A DNA stretch of 64,000 bases from Paraclostridium dentum. GTDB lineage: Bacteria > Bacillota > Clostridia > Peptostreptococcales > Peptostreptococcaceae. Positions 51,429 to 61,983 of this stretch are shown here, piece by piece (positions within the stretch are counted from its first letter, which is position 1; the number at the start of each line of letters is the position of its first letter). Location: positions 372,001 to 436,000 of the forward strand of contig NZ_WIPK01000001.1 in the NCBI RefSeq assembly GCF_012922555.1, written 5' to 3'. The translations under genes and the position numbers were made by a program. The notes beneath the pieces were generated by a model. It saw nothing but the letters and a program-made list of their open reading frames with translations. It ran no database searches and was not told where the DNA came from.

Positions 51429-53246
51429 ATGAATGATATAAAAGATATAATAGAAGAAATTAAATCCAGATCTGATATAGTGAAGGTAATATCAGACTAC
51501 ATTAAAGTACAGCAATCGGGAATAAACTACAAAGGATTATGCCCATTTCATGGGGAAAAAACACCTTCATTTTACATAAATACATCAAAGCAAATATATA
51601 AATGTTTTGGATGTGGAGAAGGTGGAGATGTAATAAACTTCGTTATGAAGATAGAAAATCTTGAATTTATGGATGCGGTCAAATTGTTAGCCAAAGATTG
51701 TGGAATAGAAATAAACACAAATATGGATGAGCAATCCAAAATTAGGATGGAAAAGGTTAAGAAGATTCAAGACATAAATACAGAAGCTGCCAGATATTAT
51801 TTTTCAAATTTAATTAAAGAAAAAAATTATGGGTATGAATATTTAAGAAGAAGAGGTCTTGATGACAAAATCATAAAGAAGTTTGGTTTAGGATATGCAC
51901 CTAAGGCATGGACTAATCTTATGGAATATTTAATTAGTAAAGGATATGATAAAGAAACACTTGTTGAATGCGGTCTCGTTACATATAAAAAAGATGGAAA
52001 CAAATATTATGACAGGTTCATAAACAGAGTTATATTTCCAATATTTGACTATAGAGGAAATGTTATAGGATTTGGAGGAAGAGTTCTTGATGATTCACTT
52101 CCTAAATACTTAAACTCACCAGACACACTAGCATTTAATAAAAAGTATAATTTATATGGTCTTAACTTTGCTAGAAAAAATATAACTGATAGAACTGTAA
52201 TTCTAGTAGAAGGATATATGGACTTGATTTCATTGTATCAATATGGAATAAGAAATGTGTGTGCTACACTTGGAACAGCCCTTACGATAGATCAAGGGAA
52301 TTTATTAAAAAGATATGTAGATACAGTTGTAATTTCTTATGACTCAGATGATGCAGGGGTTAAGGCCACGCTAAGAGCTATAGATATATTAACTAGCGTA
52401 GGTATAAATGTTAAAGTTTTAAATTTAAAAGATGTAAAAGACCCAGATGAGTTTATAAGAAAATATGGTCTTGAAGGGTACCAAAAATCCATAGCAGATG
52501 CTGTTCACTATATTAGATATAAAATAGTTAAATGTAAAGAAAACTATGATTTGTCTAAAGATGAACAAAGATTAAAGTTTACTAAAGAGTCTACAAAGAT
52601 AATAAAAGGTTTAAAAAGTCCAGTTGATATAGATTATTATATAAACTTTTTAAGCTCAGAAAGTAAAATAGGTGTAGAATCCTTAAAAAAAGAAGTCTAT
52701 GGAAAGAGTTATAAATCTAATTATAATCCAAAGCTTAAAAATGATAGACATGTTCAAATAGATAAAAATGCATATAAAAGACCGACTATAATAAATAATG
52801 GAAATGAAATTATAGAAAAAACATTAATTAGATTGCTTTTAGAAGAAAAAGAAATAAGAAGATTATTAATTTTAAAATTAGATGAAAATGATTTTACATT
52901 AAGTGAAAATAAAGAAATTTTAAAATTTATAATTAAAAATGAAGAAATGGATAAAATAACTATTGACAAATTAAAAAGTTTAAACTTATCCGAAGATTAT
53001 CTTTTGAATTTGTATAGTATGAAGATAGAAAATATTAATATTAATGACAAAAAGAGTATAGAAGAAATAGTTAAACAAATAAAAAGAAATAAGCTTCAAA
53101 ATGATATAGATAATTTATTGAAGAAGCAAAAAGAATTAGAAAATGGAAAGTCTAATGATAATTCAAATGCGAAAGAGGTAGATGTACAAGTTATGGAAAT
53201 TGCTATAAAGATAGTTGAACTAAGAAAAACATTACAAAATATATAA
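51429..53246 (+). CDS. dnaG: DNA primase
   Basis: 605 residues. The CHC2 zinc finger (about 37-65, LCPFHGEKTPSFYIN then CFGCGEGGD), the catalytic core with the YAPKAWTNLM and RVIFPIFDYRGNVIGFGGR blocks, and the Toprim motifs VILVEGYMDLISLYQYGI and VVISYDSDDAG are all present. The last 170 residues form the DnaB-helicase-interacting domain and are lower in complexity. The gene is followed 18 bases later by rpoD, the old macromolecular-synthesis arrangement. The ATG follows AGAAGGTGATAAT. Confidence 0.96.
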   Translation: MNDIKDIIEEIKSRSDIVKVISDYIKVQQSGINYKGLCPFHGEKTPSFYINTSKQIYKCFGCGEGGDVINFVMKIENLEFMDAVKLLAKDCGIEINTNMDEQSKIRMEKVKKIQDINTEAARYYFSNLIKEKNYGYEYLRRRGLDDKIIKKFGLGYAPKAWTNLMEYLISKGYDKETLVECGLVTYKKDGNKYYDRFINRVIFPIFDYRGNVIGFGGRVLDDSLPKYLNSPDTLAFNKKYNLYGLNFARKNITDRTVILVEGYMDLISLYQYGIRNVCATLGTALTIDQGNLLKRYVDTVVISYDSDDAGVKATLRAIDILTSVGINVKVLNLKDVKDPDEFIRKYGLEGYQKSIADAVHYIRYKIVKCKENYDLSKDEQRLKFTKESTKIIKGLKSPVDIDYYINFLSSESKIGVESLKKEVYGKSYKSNYNPKLKNDRHVQIDKNAYKRPTIINNGNEIIEKTLIRLLLEEKEIRRLLILKLDENDFTLSENKEILKFIIKNEEMDKITIDKLKSLNLSEDYLLNLYSMKIENININDKKSIEEIVKQIKRNKLQNDIDNLLKKQKELENGKSNDNSNAKEVDVQVMEIAIKIVELRKTLQNI

Positions 53247-53264
53247 AGGAAGGGAGGCTGAAGT

Positions 53265-54437
53265 ATGGAAACTAAAACACCAAAAAAAGAATCTAAAAGA
53301 GTAACAGCAAAATCACTTATAGAAAAGGGTAAAAAGCAAGGAAGTCTTACACTTATGGAAATAATGGAAGCTTTCTCTGAAACAGAATTAGACAAAGATC
53401 AAGTTGAAAACTTATATGAGACCCTTGGAAACTTAGGAATTGAAGTAATTCAAAAGAAAGAAGAAAAAGCTGATGCAGATATAGAATTTACTTCAGAAGA
53501 TATGGATATATCAAACATGGATATAGATGATAGTATCGATGAGGATATATCTAAAGAAGAAAATACTATGGAAATTGAACAAATAGACTTAACTCTTCCA
53601 AAAGGAATAAGTATAGATGACCCAGTTAGAATGTATTTAAAAGAAATTGGGAAAATACCTCTACTTAAGCCTCATGAAGAAGCTGAACTTGCAAGAAGAA
53701 TGCATGAAGGTGATGAAATAGCTAAACAAAGATTAGTTGAAGCCAACTTAAGACTTGTTGTAAGTATAGCAAAAAGATATGTAGGAAGAGGAATGTTATT
53801 TTTAGATCTAATACAAGAAGGAAATTTAGGGCTTATAAAAGCTGTTGAAAAGTTTGACTATACAAAAGGGTTTAAATTTAGTACTTATGCTACATGGTGG
53901 ATAAGACAAGCTATAACTCGTGCAATAGCAGACCAAGCTAGAACAATAAGAATACCTGTTCATATGGTTGAAACTATAAATAAATTAATAAGAGTTTCTA
54001 GACAATTATTACAGGAATTAGGTAGAGATCCAAAACCTGAAGAAATTGCAAAAGAAATGGATATGACAGAAGATAAAGTTAGAGAAATTATGAAAATTGC
54101 TCAAGATCCAGTATCTTTAGAAACTCCTATAGGTGAGGAAGAAGATAGTCATTTAGGAGACTTTATACCTGATGACGATGCTCCAGCTCCAGCAGAAGCT
54201 GCAGCATATTCTTTATTAAAAGAGCAAATAGAAGAAGTTTTAGGTTCGTTAAATGAAAGAGAGCAAAAAGTTTTAAAACTAAGATTTGGATTAGAAGATG
54301 GGCGTGCTAGGACTCTTGAAGAAGTAGGTAAAGAGTTTGATGTAACAAGAGAAAGAATAAGACAAATAGAAGCTAAGGCTTTAAGAAAATTAAGACATCC
54401 AAGTAGATCTAAAAAGCTTAGAGATTACTTAGATTAA
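53265..54437 (+). CDS. rpoD: Primary RNA polymerase sigma factor (sigma-A)
   Basis: 390 residues. It has an N-terminal region 1.1-like helical domain, an acidic spacer (about 75-105), region 1.2 at [20 protein letters not shown], region 2 with [19 protein letters not shown] and [17 protein letters not shown], region 3 and region 4 with [20 protein letters not shown]. It directs transcription from the TTGACA/TATAAT promoters seen across the window. It is cotranscribed with dnaG. Confidence 0.97.
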   Translation: METKTPKKESKRVTAKSLIEKGKKQGSLTLMEIMEAFSETELDKDQVENLYETLGNLGIEVIQKKEEKADADIEFTSEDMDISNMDIDDSIDEDISKEENTMEIEQIDLTLPKGISIDDPVRMYLKEIGKIPLLKPHEEAELARRMHEGDEIAKQRLVEANLRLVVSIAKRYVGRGMLFLDLIQEGNLGLIKAVEKFDYTKGFKFSTYATWWIRQAITRAIADQARTIRIPVHMVETINKLIRVSRQLLQELGRDPKPEEIAKEMDMTEDKVREIMKIAQDPVSLETPIGEEEDSHLGDFIPDDDAPAPAEAAAYSLLKEQIEEVLGSLNEREQKVLKLRFGLEDGRARTLEEVGKEFDVTRERIRQIEAKALRKLRHPSRSKKLRDYLD

Positions 54438-54440
54438 TAA

Positions 54441-54471
54441 AAAAATTCGTCTATAATAGGCGAATTTTTAT
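54441..54471 (+). terminator. Rho-independent terminator after rpoD
   Basis: A stem of 11-13 bp (AAAAATTCGTC and its complement with one G-T pair), ending in TTTTTA. Confidence 0.8.
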
Positions 54472-54504
54472 GTATATAAAAGATATATGAAAGGACGACG
54501 AAAA

Positions 54505-55191
54505 TTGAAGTTAACAGATAGATTATTAAAAATAGCAAGTCTTGTAGACGAAGGGAAAAAAATCGCAGATATTGGGACGGATCATGGATATATACCAGTA
54601 TTTCTTCTAAATAATAAAAAGATAGATTTTGCTATATTGGCAGATGTGAATAAAGGGCCTTTAGAAAATGCAAGAAAAGAAGTTAGACATAATAAATTAG
54701 ATGACAAAGTTGATTTAAGACTAGGGTCAGGAATAGAAGTTTTAAATGATAATGAAGTAGATGAAATTATAATAGCAGGTATGGGTGGTATACTTATAGG
54801 GGAACTGCTAGAAGCGAAAAAAAGTGTTACTCAAAATGCTGAAAAACTTATATTACAACCAATGCAAGCACAAGCTGAACTTAGAAAATATCTTTATAAT
54901 AACGGATTTGAAGTTATAGATGAAGTTTTAGTAAAAGAAGACTTTAGAATATATGAAATAATAGTAGCTAAATATACTGGAAGAAAAACAGAGGTTACAG
55001 ATGAAATATATTATGAAGTTTCAAAAAAAATTATAGAAAAAAAGGATGAACTTTTAGCTGAATTTTTAAATAAAAAAATATCTGCATATGAAAATATAAT
55101 AAAAAAACTAGAAGGTAAAAGTGGAGAAGCTATAGAGAATAAGAGAAATGAGACTATTAAAGTTATAGAAAAGCTTAAGGAGATGTTGTAA
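54505..55191 (+). CDS. trmK: tRNA (adenine(22)-N1)-methyltransferase TrmK
   Basis: 228 residues. SAM-binding motif I is IADIGTDHGYIPVF, followed by EIIIAGMGGILIGELLE and the LILQPMQAQAELRKYL block of the TrmK/YqfN family. It methylates A22 in tRNA. The start is a TTG at 54505 after AAAGGACGACG; an ATG at 54487 overlaps that site. It is directly followed by the Nif3-like gene, as in many Firmicutes. Confidence 0.9.
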   Translation: MKLTDRLLKIASLVDEGKKIADIGTDHGYIPVFLLNNKKIDFAILADVNKGPLENARKEVRHNKLDDKVDLRLGSGIEVLNDNEVDEIIIAGMGGILIGELLEAKKSVTQNAEKLILQPMQAQAELRKYLYNNGFEVIDEVLVKEDFRIYEIIVAKYTGRKTEVTDEIYYEVSKKIIEKKDELLAEFLNKKISAYENIIKKLEGKSGEAIENKRNETIKVIEKLKEML

Positions 55192-56289
55192 ATGAAACTT
55201 AAAAGTTTTATAAAAAAAATAGAACAAAAATATCCTCTTAATTTAGCATATAATTGGGATAATGTAGGCCTTATAGTAGGAGATTATGAACAGGAAGTTA
55301 AAAGAGTAATGGTTTGTTTAGAGGCTAATGAAAAAGTTGTAGATGAAGCAATAGATAAAGGTATAGATCTGATAATAACTCACCATCCTTTTATTTTTTC
55401 TAAAATGCAAAAAGTTACTACTTCAGATTTGAAAGGAAAATTAATACATAAATTAATAAAAAATAATATATCAATATATTCTATGCATACTAATTTTGAT
55501 ATAGCTTTTGACGGATTGAATGATTATTTTGTAGAAATGCTAGAACTTGAAAATGTAAAAATTTTAGATAAAACTAGCAGTGAAAATCTATATAAACTAG
55601 CAGTTTATGTACCAAAGACACATATAGATGATGTAAGAATAGCTTTAGGAAATTCTGGAGCTGGACACTTAGGAAACTATAAAGATTGCTCATTCACTAC
55701 TGAAGGCGAAGGTAGATTTAAGCCTTGTGATGGAGCAAATCCTTATATTGGAGAGACTAACGCATTAGAAAGCGTTCATGAAGTTAAAATAGAAACTATA
55801 GTTCCTCAAAAGATATTAGATAAAGTTATAAGTGCAATGATTAAATCACATCCATATGAAGAAGTTGCATATGACTTATATAAGCTAGAAAATAAAGGTG
55901 AAGCTGTAGGGCTTGGAAGGTATGGAAAACTTAAATCTAAAATGACATTTAAAGATTTAGGAATGATACTTAAAGAAAAACTAGATATAAAACACTTAAG
56001 AGTAGTAGGCGAATTAGATAGTGTTGTATCTAAAGTTGCAATAGTTACAGGTTCAGGTGCTGATATGGTAAAAAAAGCATATAAATCAGGTTGTGATGTT
56101 TTAATAACTGGTGACATGAAATATCATGATGCACAAGATACTCTTGATATGGGAATGAAAGTGATTGACTGTGGGCATTTTGATACTGAAAAAGTATTTT
56201 CAGATATAATGTTTGATTATGTAAAAAATGAATTTGACATAGATGTTATAAAAAGTGATGTGAATTTAAATCCTTTTGATATAATATAA
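55192..56289 (+). CDS. Nif3-like dinuclear metal centre protein (YqfO family)
   Basis: 365 residues. Metal ligands lie in TIHHPFIFS-like IITHHPFIF, MHTNFDIAFDG, ITGDMKYHDAQD and the C-terminal IDCGHFDTEK. The central PII-like insert (about 130-235) is typical of the Firmicute version. The family forms hexameric toroids; it is often annotated as GTP cyclohydrolase I type 2, a weak assignment. A likely role is metal-dependent hydrolysis or metal handling. It starts on the base after the trmK stop codon. Confidence 0.9.
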   Translation: MKLKSFIKKIEQKYPLNLAYNWDNVGLIVGDYEQEVKRVMVCLEANEKVVDEAIDKGIDLIITHHPFIFSKMQKVTTSDLKGKLIHKLIKNNISIYSMHTNFDIAFDGLNDYFVEMLELENVKILDKTSSENLYKLAVYVPKTHIDDVRIALGNSGAGHLGNYKDCSFTTEGEGRFKPCDGANPYIGETNALESVHEVKIETIVPQKILDKVISAMIKSHPYEEVAYDLYKLENKGEAVGLGRYGKLKSKMTFKDLGMILKEKLDIKHLRVVGELDSVVSKVAIVTGSGADMVKKAYKSGCDVLITGDMKYHDAQDTLDMGMKVIDCGHFDTEKVFSDIMFDYVKNEFDIDVIKSDVNLNPFDII

Positions 56290-56298
56290 CTATGATTA

Positions 56299-56332
56299 AA
56301 ATAGCCTTAAGATAGCCTTAAGGCTATTTAAA
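56299..56332 (+). terminator. Hairpin after the Nif3-like gene (weak terminator)
   Basis: A perfect 13-bp stem (56299-56311 with 56317-56329) and 5-base loop. The tail TTTAAAA is poor in T, and the next gene starts 19 bases later, so read-through is likely. Confidence 0.45.
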
Positions 56333-56347
56333 ATATGGAGGAAAAGT

Positions 56348-57700
56348 ATGAATAATGAAAATAATGACTTAACTTTTTCAAATCATAAAAATTATTGTGA
56401 AACAGATGGACATGATTTATCTAATTTGGAAATTGATTCAATTAAACTAAATTATGAAAAAGTATGTAATGAATGTGGTAAAGTTTATAATAACTTAAGT
56501 TTATATTGTGAAGAATGTGGGAATGAATTAATATTAACAGGTGAAAGTGAAAAAAAATTAACTATATATAATTTATTAGATGGAGATTTGAATAAAAAAG
56601 AAAAGCTTAAAATGTGGATAAATGATCTTGAAATTAAAAGAAGGATTTTAGCTCCATTATTTTCTATTTGCGTACTATTTGTAATATCTATATGGATAAA
56701 ACTTTTTATAAATTTTGCAGGGTTAGAAGTAAATAAATTTTTAAATATATCTAGTATTATTTTAGCGTTAAATTTAGTTCCATTAAAGATTGTTTCGTCA
56801 TCTGTTATAGGACTTGGCAATATAGGTATAAGTATGAGTTTGATAAGTATTTTAATAATACCATTTATAACAATTTTAGTTTCAAGTTTGTTTTTTATAA
56901 AAAAAGAATTTTTAAAAGACAAAGATATTATTAAAGAAGCTTTTATGTTAAGTTTTATTTATGGATTAATTCTAGGGGTTATCTCTATACTAGGAAAGCA
57001 ATTTATTAATTTATCTATGGGGGAATATTATACTATGTCTATAGTTGTTAAATACAGCTTTTTAAGAAGTGTTTTAAATGGGATAATAATATCTTTTCTT
57101 CCTATATATATAGCTTTATATGCCAAAACTAGAGATAAAAAAGCAGAATTTAATGTTTTTAATAGGGCTTTAAAGACGGTAGGAGTTATATATTTACTAA
57201 TACTACTATTAATAGTTTTAGGAATGTTTTTCAATAAAATATTTTTAAGTGGAAATGGGTTAAGTGAGGTAATGGCATATCCACAACTTGCCTTATATAT
57301 ATTGCATTTTGTTAATTTAATTCCAGTTGTATTAGGAAATTCTATCATATCTATATTTAATATGGGAGATATAAATTTATACTTAAACAATAGTATGGTT
57401 TTATTGATATATGCAATAATGCTTTTAAATATAGTTATATTAGTTGTATCTGGTTATGATTTAAAGGGCAGAGTCAATAATAAAAAATATATAAAATATT
57501 TTAGTGTAGTATATTCTATGATAATAGCTAGTTCTATTTTTTTAAGTAAGATAGATACTAGTGGGAGTTTATCTTTATTAGAATCTCAAAATTATGATAT
57601 GTATTCATATATAGGATCAAGCGCTATTATAGGACTCGTTATATCGTTTGTGTATAGTTATATATTGATAAACATTGGATATAAGTTGAATAAGGAATAG
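56348..57700 (+). CDS. Zinc-ribbon, multi-pass membrane protein of unknown function
   Basis: 450 residues. The N-terminal region has a zinc ribbon with paired cysteines (VCNECGKVY and YCEECGNELI, about residues 38-60). About ten hydrophobic helices span 100-450 with Ile/Leu-rich loops; there is no clear transporter motif. Membrane proteins with an N-terminal zinc ribbon often sit with a soluble zinc-ribbon partner, as here (next gene, nine bases later). Function unknown. Confidence 0.72.
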   Translation: MNNENNDLTFSNHKNYCETDGHDLSNLEIDSIKLNYEKVCNECGKVYNNLSLYCEECGNELILTGESEKKLTIYNLLDGDLNKKEKLKMWINDLEIKRRILAPLFSICVLFVISIWIKLFINFAGLEVNKFLNISSIILALNLVPLKIVSSSVIGLGNIGISMSLISILIIPFITILVSSLFFIKKEFLKDKDIIKEAFMLSFIYGLILGVISILGKQFINLSMGEYYTMSIVVKYSFLRSVLNGIIISFLPIYIALYAKTRDKKAEFNVFNRALKTVGVIYLLILLLIVLGMFFNKIFLSGNGLSEVMAYPQLALYILHFVNLIPVVLGNSIISIFNMGDINLYLNNSMVLLIYAIMLLNIVILVVSGYDLKGRVNNKKYIKYFSVVYSMIIASSIFLSKIDTSGSLSLLESQNYDMYSYIGSSAIIGLVISFVYSYILINIGYKLNKE

Positions 57701-57709
57701 GAGAAAGAT

Positions 57710-58150
57710 ATGAATAGTATAAAATCTAATATAAATAACAAGAAATTATCTTTAGAGAGTATAAAGGAAAAAAATAAATTAAATAAAGAGATAGAAAAAG
57801 CAAAAAAAGATAAAACTAAAATTTTTGTTGATGCAGGTATGAAACTTTATGAACTGGTTAGAAAAGAAAATATAATTAATGAAGAACTTATTAATTTATT
57901 TGATAATATGGTTGAACTTGATAAAATTATATATGAATCTAATTTAAAACTTGAAAAAATTCAATTTAAAAATAGTACTAAGTGTGAGTGTGGAAATATT
58001 TTAAATGATGAAAGTAAGTTTTGTAGCCAATGCGGTAAAAAAATAAAAGAAGAAGTTGAATTTGAAACTTGTGAATTTTGTTCAAGTGAAATAAGTGAAG
58101 ATGCAAATTTCTGTGCATGCTGTGGAAATAAAGTTAGAAAAAATATGTAA
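57710..58150 (+). CDS. Double zinc-ribbon protein with coiled coil
   Basis: 146 residues. A Lys/Glu-rich coiled coil (about 1-90) leads to two zinc ribbons, each two CxxC-type pairs: CECGN with CSQCGKK, and CEFCSS with CACCGNK. It follows the zinc-ribbon membrane protein by nine bases, with AGGAG before the ATG. The pair probably form a complex, and murJ lies next. Function unknown. Confidence 0.75.
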   Translation: MNSIKSNINNKKLSLESIKEKNKLNKEIEKAKKDKTKIFVDAGMKLYELVRKENIINEELINLFDNMVELDKIIYESNLKLEKIQFKNSTKCECGNILNDESKFCSQCGKKIKEEVEFETCEFCSSEISEDANFCACCGNKVRKNM

Positions 58151-58212
58151 TTAATAGAGTAGAGAGGAACCTCTATTATATAGTTAAGAAAAAGGAAGAA
58201 GGAAATTTACAT

Positions 58213-59775
58213 ATGTCAAAAACTAAAAAATCAGCAGTTATTTTGATGATTATAACGCTAATATCTAAGGTTACAGGATTTTTCAGAGATATAATATTAG
58301 CTAAAAATTTTGGCGCCAGTATTATAACAGATGCTTATATAACAGCTCTTAACATACCTGTTGTATTATTCACAGGAATAAGTTCATCATTAGGAACTAC
58401 TTATATACCGATGTTTTTTAAAATAAAAGAAGAACAAGGGCAAGAAGGCGTAAATAAGTTTACGAGCAATGTTTTAAATATAGTTGTGATTTTGGGATTA
58501 ATAACTGTATTTTTAGGAAGTATATTTACTCCATATATAGTAAAATTATTTGCTATGGGATTTAAAGGAGAGGAACTAAGAATAACAGTAGAGTATTCAA
58601 AAATATTAATGCCATCTATTGTATTTATAGCAGCAAATGGATTAGTATCTTCTTATTTATTAGCCAATGGAAGGTTTTATATATCAGGAGTGTTATCAAT
58701 ACCTTTTAATATAATATGTATATTAGCTATAATTATTGGAGGTATGACAAATTCATATACAATGGTTTGGATAACTTTATTTGCATATATAGCACAACTT
58801 CTTTTTCAAATACCATTTTTAAAGAAATGTGGGTATAAACATAGTCTAATAGTTGATGTTAAAGATGAAAATGTCAAAAGTGTAATTTACTTAATTTTAC
58901 CTGTTTTTTTAGGATCGTATGTAGATCAAATAAATAGTGTTATAAACAGAACATTAGCATCTTGCTTAGATACAGGGAGTATAACAGCATTAAATTATGC
59001 AAATAAGTTAAATATATTTGCTGTAGGAGTATTGGTTATATCTATATCCACAATAATGTATCCTGTACTTTCTAAATTTGCAAGTCAAAAAAATATGAGA
59101 GCTTTTAAAAGTAGTTTAGGAAGATGTATAGATATTGTGATGATAGTTATGATTCCTATTATGGTAGGGATGATTATATTTTCAAAACCTATAGTTCAGT
59201 TATTATTTGAAGGTGGATCATTTACTAGTAGAGATACTCAGCTTACATCTAAAGCACTACTTTGTTATTCTTTGGGTATGGTTTCATTTGGTATAAGAGA
59301 TATAGTTTCTAGAGGGTTTTATTCTTTACAAGATACAAAGACACCGGTAAAAAATGCTATGGTAGCAGTTATTATTGATATAGTTTTTTCTATATTATTG
59401 GTGAGAGTTATGGGAATAGGCGGCCTAGCTTTATCTACTTCTATTGCAACTACAGTAGGGGCTTTACTTCTTATAATATCCTTAAGACGAAAAGTTGGTA
59501 AATTAGGAATTAAAAGTAGCCTAATCACAGGATTGAAATCTATTGTAGCCTCTATAATAATGGGTATTATATGTAAAGAACTATACACATTAATTATGTT
59601 TCTAGGTGGAAACTTTACACATGAAACTAAAAAATTAGTACTAATAGGACTAGTTGTAAGTAGTTCTGTAGGGGCTATAGTATATTTGATATTAAGTTTG
59701 CTGTTTAATATAAAAGAAGTTAGAGATATAGTGAGTCAAGTAAAAATGAAATATATCCAAATATTAAAAAAGTAA
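58213..59775 (+). CDS. murJ: Lipid II flippase MurJ (MviN family)
   Basis: 520 residues, about 14 helices. Characteristic stretches are KVTGFFRDIILAKNFGAS at the start, FKIKEEQGQEGVNKFTSNVL, LIFILPVFLGS-like LILPVFLGSYVDQ and RGFYSLQDTKTPVKNA. It flips the peptidoglycan precursor lipid II to the outer face of the membrane. GGAAGAAGG lies before the ATG. A strong terminator follows at once. Confidence 0.93.
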   Translation: MSKTKKSAVILMIITLISKVTGFFRDIILAKNFGASIITDAYITALNIPVVLFTGISSSLGTTYIPMFFKIKEEQGQEGVNKFTSNVLNIVVILGLITVFLGSIFTPYIVKLFAMGFKGEELRITVEYSKILMPSIVFIAANGLVSSYLLANGRFYISGVLSIPFNIICILAIIIGGMTNSYTMVWITLFAYIAQLLFQIPFLKKCGYKHSLIVDVKDENVKSVIYLILPVFLGSYVDQINSVINRTLASCLDTGSITALNYANKLNIFAVGVLVISISTIMYPVLSKFASQKNMRAFKSSLGRCIDIVMIVMIPIMVGMIIFSKPIVQLLFEGGSFTSRDTQLTSKALLCYSLGMVSFGIRDIVSRGFYSLQDTKTPVKNAMVAVIIDIVFSILLVRVMGIGGLALSTSIATTVGALLLIISLRRKVGKLGIKSSLITGLKSIVASIIMGIICKELYTLIMFLGGNFTHETKKLVLIGLVVSSSVGAIVYLILSLLFNIKEVRDIVSQVKMKYIQILKK

Positions 59776-59798
59776 GATGAAATCATCTTACTTTTTTA
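59766..59798 (+). terminator. Terminator after murJ
   Basis: A perfect 13-bp stem (AAAAAAGTAAGAT and its complement, 6-base loop) overlapping the stop codon, ending in a T-run. Confidence 0.9.
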
Positions 59799-59927
59799 AT
59801 GAATAGATGAAATTGATAGAGTTAAGTTGAATTTTTATAACATATTGAGTATATGTGATGACATAATTGAATATTTCATTAATTAAAAAAGCAAAAATTT
59901 TAGTATTATATGTTTAAATAGTACTTA

Positions 59928-59936
59928 TGGTATAAT
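59928..59936 (+). promoter_or_regulatory. Extended -10 promoter of fbp
   Basis: TGGTATAAT, identical to the element before the TPR-type gene at 34662, 34 bases before the fbp ATG; no good -35 is visible. Confidence 0.5.
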
Positions 59937-59969
59937 TAGTATGTAATATAAAAGATAGGGGGGAATAAA

Positions 59970-61949
59970 ATGAGTTTAGAAATATCAGAAAAAGTATGCA
60001 GAGAAAATATAAGATATTTAAATCTGCTTTCTAAACAATATCCTACGATTTCTCAAGCTTCAACAGAAATAATTAATTTAGAATCGATTTTGAATTTACC
60101 TAAGGGGACTGAACACTTTTTATCAGATATTCATGGAGAAAGTGAGCCTTTTGTACATGTGTTAAGAAATGGGTCGGGAGTAGTGAAGAGAAAAATAGAA
60201 GAGCTTTTTGGAGATTCTCTTATGGAGAGCGAAAAAAAAGCATTAGCTACATTAGTATATTATCCAGAACAAAAGTTGGATATAGTATTAAAAGAAGAAA
60301 AAAACATAAATGATTGGTATAGAGTTACACTTCATAGAATAGTTGAACTATGTAGATACGCATCAACTAAATACACTAAAGACAAGGTAAGAAAGTATCT
60401 TCCTAAAGATTTTGCATATATAATAGAAGAGCTTTTAAATACAGATTGCAATATAGATCATAAGAAAAAATATTATCAACAAATTATAAATACTATAATT
60501 GATATAGATAGATCTAAAGAATTTATAATAGCAATATCTAAGTTGATCCAAAGATTAGTGGTAGATAGATTACATATAATAGGTGATATATATGATAGAG
60601 GGCCTAGACCTGATGCTATAATTGATACTTTGATGGATTACCATAGTGTGGATATTCAATGGGGAAATCATGATATCTTATGGATGGGAGCTGCGGCAGG
60701 TCAAAAAGTTTGTATAGCTAATGCTCTTAGAATTTCAGCTAGATATGCTAATTTAGACATAATTGAAGATATATATGGGATAAATATATTGCCTTTAGCT
60801 ACATTTGCTTTAAATGTATATAAAGATGATCCTTGTGAATGCTTTTTACCTAAAATATCAGAAGGTGAATACAATACAAGTGAAATATCATTAATAGCTA
60901 AGATGCACAAAGCTATATCTATTATACAGTTTAAGTTAGAAAACGAGGTTGTAAAGAGAAGACCAGAATTTAAAATGGAACATAGATGTTTATTAGATAA
61001 AATTAACTATGAAAATGGAACTATAAATATAAAAGGAAAAAGTTATAAAATAAAAGATAATAACTTTCCTACAGTAGATCCTAAAAATCCTTATAAATTA
61101 ACTAAAGAAGAAGAAGTTGTTATCGAGAAGTTAAAGTCATCTTTTGTAAATAGTGAAAAACTTCAAAAACATACGTCTTTTTTATTTTCAAAAGGAAGTA
61201 TATATTTAAAATGTAATTCTAATTTACTATTCCATGGATGTATTCCTTTAAATGAAGATGGTACATTTAAAACATTCACAATAGAAGGGAATGCATATAG
61301 AGGTAAAGACTTGATGGATAAGTTTGATTCATTAGCAAGAGAAGGATATTTCTATAGAGAAGGAAATAAGCAAAAAGAGTATGGTATGGATATAATGTGG
61401 TACTTGTGGACTGGGGAGGCTTCTCCGTTGTTTGGAAAGGATGACATGGCTACTTTTGAAAGATACTTTATATCAGACAAAGAGACACATAGGGAAAATA
61501 AAAACTCATACTTTAAGTTGAGAGATACTGAAAATATGTGCAATATGATATTTAGAGAGTTTGATCTTGACAGTGAAGATTCTCATATTATAAATGGACA
61601 TGTTCCTGTTGAGTGTAAAAAAGGAGAGAGTCCTATTAAAGCAAATGGTAAATTAATAGCTATTGATGGTGGATTCTCAAGAGCTTATCAGCAAAAAACT
61701 GGTATAGCTGGATATACATTAATATACAACTCATATAGCTTACAACTTGTATCACATCAACATTTTACTAACACAGAACAAGTTATATTTGAAGAAAGTG
61801 ATATATTATCAATTACATCTATTGTGGAAAGAAATAAAAAAAGAAAATACATAAGAGATACAGATGCAGGAAAAGAAATAGTTGAGCGTATAAATGATTT
61901 GAAATTATTACTTCTAGCATATAGAAAAGGGATAGTAAAAGAAACTTAA
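59970..61949 (+). CDS. fbp: Fructose-1,6-bisphosphatase class III
   Basis: 659 residues, close to the Bacillus length (about 670). Calcineurin-like metal motifs are [38 protein letters not shown] and the late [13 protein letters not shown]. It dephosphorylates fructose-1,6-bisphosphate, the key step of gluconeogenesis, which an amino-acid fermenter depends on for sugar phosphates. An AGGGGGG site precedes the ATG. Confidence 0.95.
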   Translation: MSLEISEKVCRENIRYLNLLSKQYPTISQASTEIINLESILNLPKGTEHFLSDIHGESEPFVHVLRNGSGVVKRKIEELFGDSLMESEKKALATLVYYPEQKLDIVLKEEKNINDWYRVTLHRIVELCRYASTKYTKDKVRKYLPKDFAYIIEELLNTDCNIDHKKKYYQQIINTIIDIDRSKEFIIAISKLIQRLVVDRLHIIGDIYDRGPRPDAIIDTLMDYHSVDIQWGNHDILWMGAAAGQKVCIANALRISARYANLDIIEDIYGINILPLATFALNVYKDDPCECFLPKISEGEYNTSEISLIAKMHKAISIIQFKLENEVVKRRPEFKMEHRCLLDKINYENGTINIKGKSYKIKDNNFPTVDPKNPYKLTKEEEVVIEKLKSSFVNSEKLQKHTSFLFSKGSIYLKCNSNLLFHGCIPLNEDGTFKTFTIEGNAYRGKDLMDKFDSLAREGYFYREGNKQKEYGMDIMWYLWTGEASPLFGKDDMATFERYFISDKETHRENKNSYFKLRDTENMCNMIFREFDLDSEDSHIINGHVPVECKKGESPIKANGKLIAIDGGFSRAYQQKTGIAGYTLIYNSYSLQLVSHQHFTNTEQVIFEESDILSITSIVERNKKRKYIRDTDAGKEIVERINDLKLLLLAYRKGIVKET

Positions 61950-61983
61950 AAAGTGGATATCAATATGATATCCACTTTTTCTT
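61948..61983. terminator. Bidirectional terminator between fbp and the symporter
   Basis: A perfect 14-bp stem (AAAAAGTGGATATC and its complement, 5-base loop) with T-runs on both strands. Confidence 0.9.
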
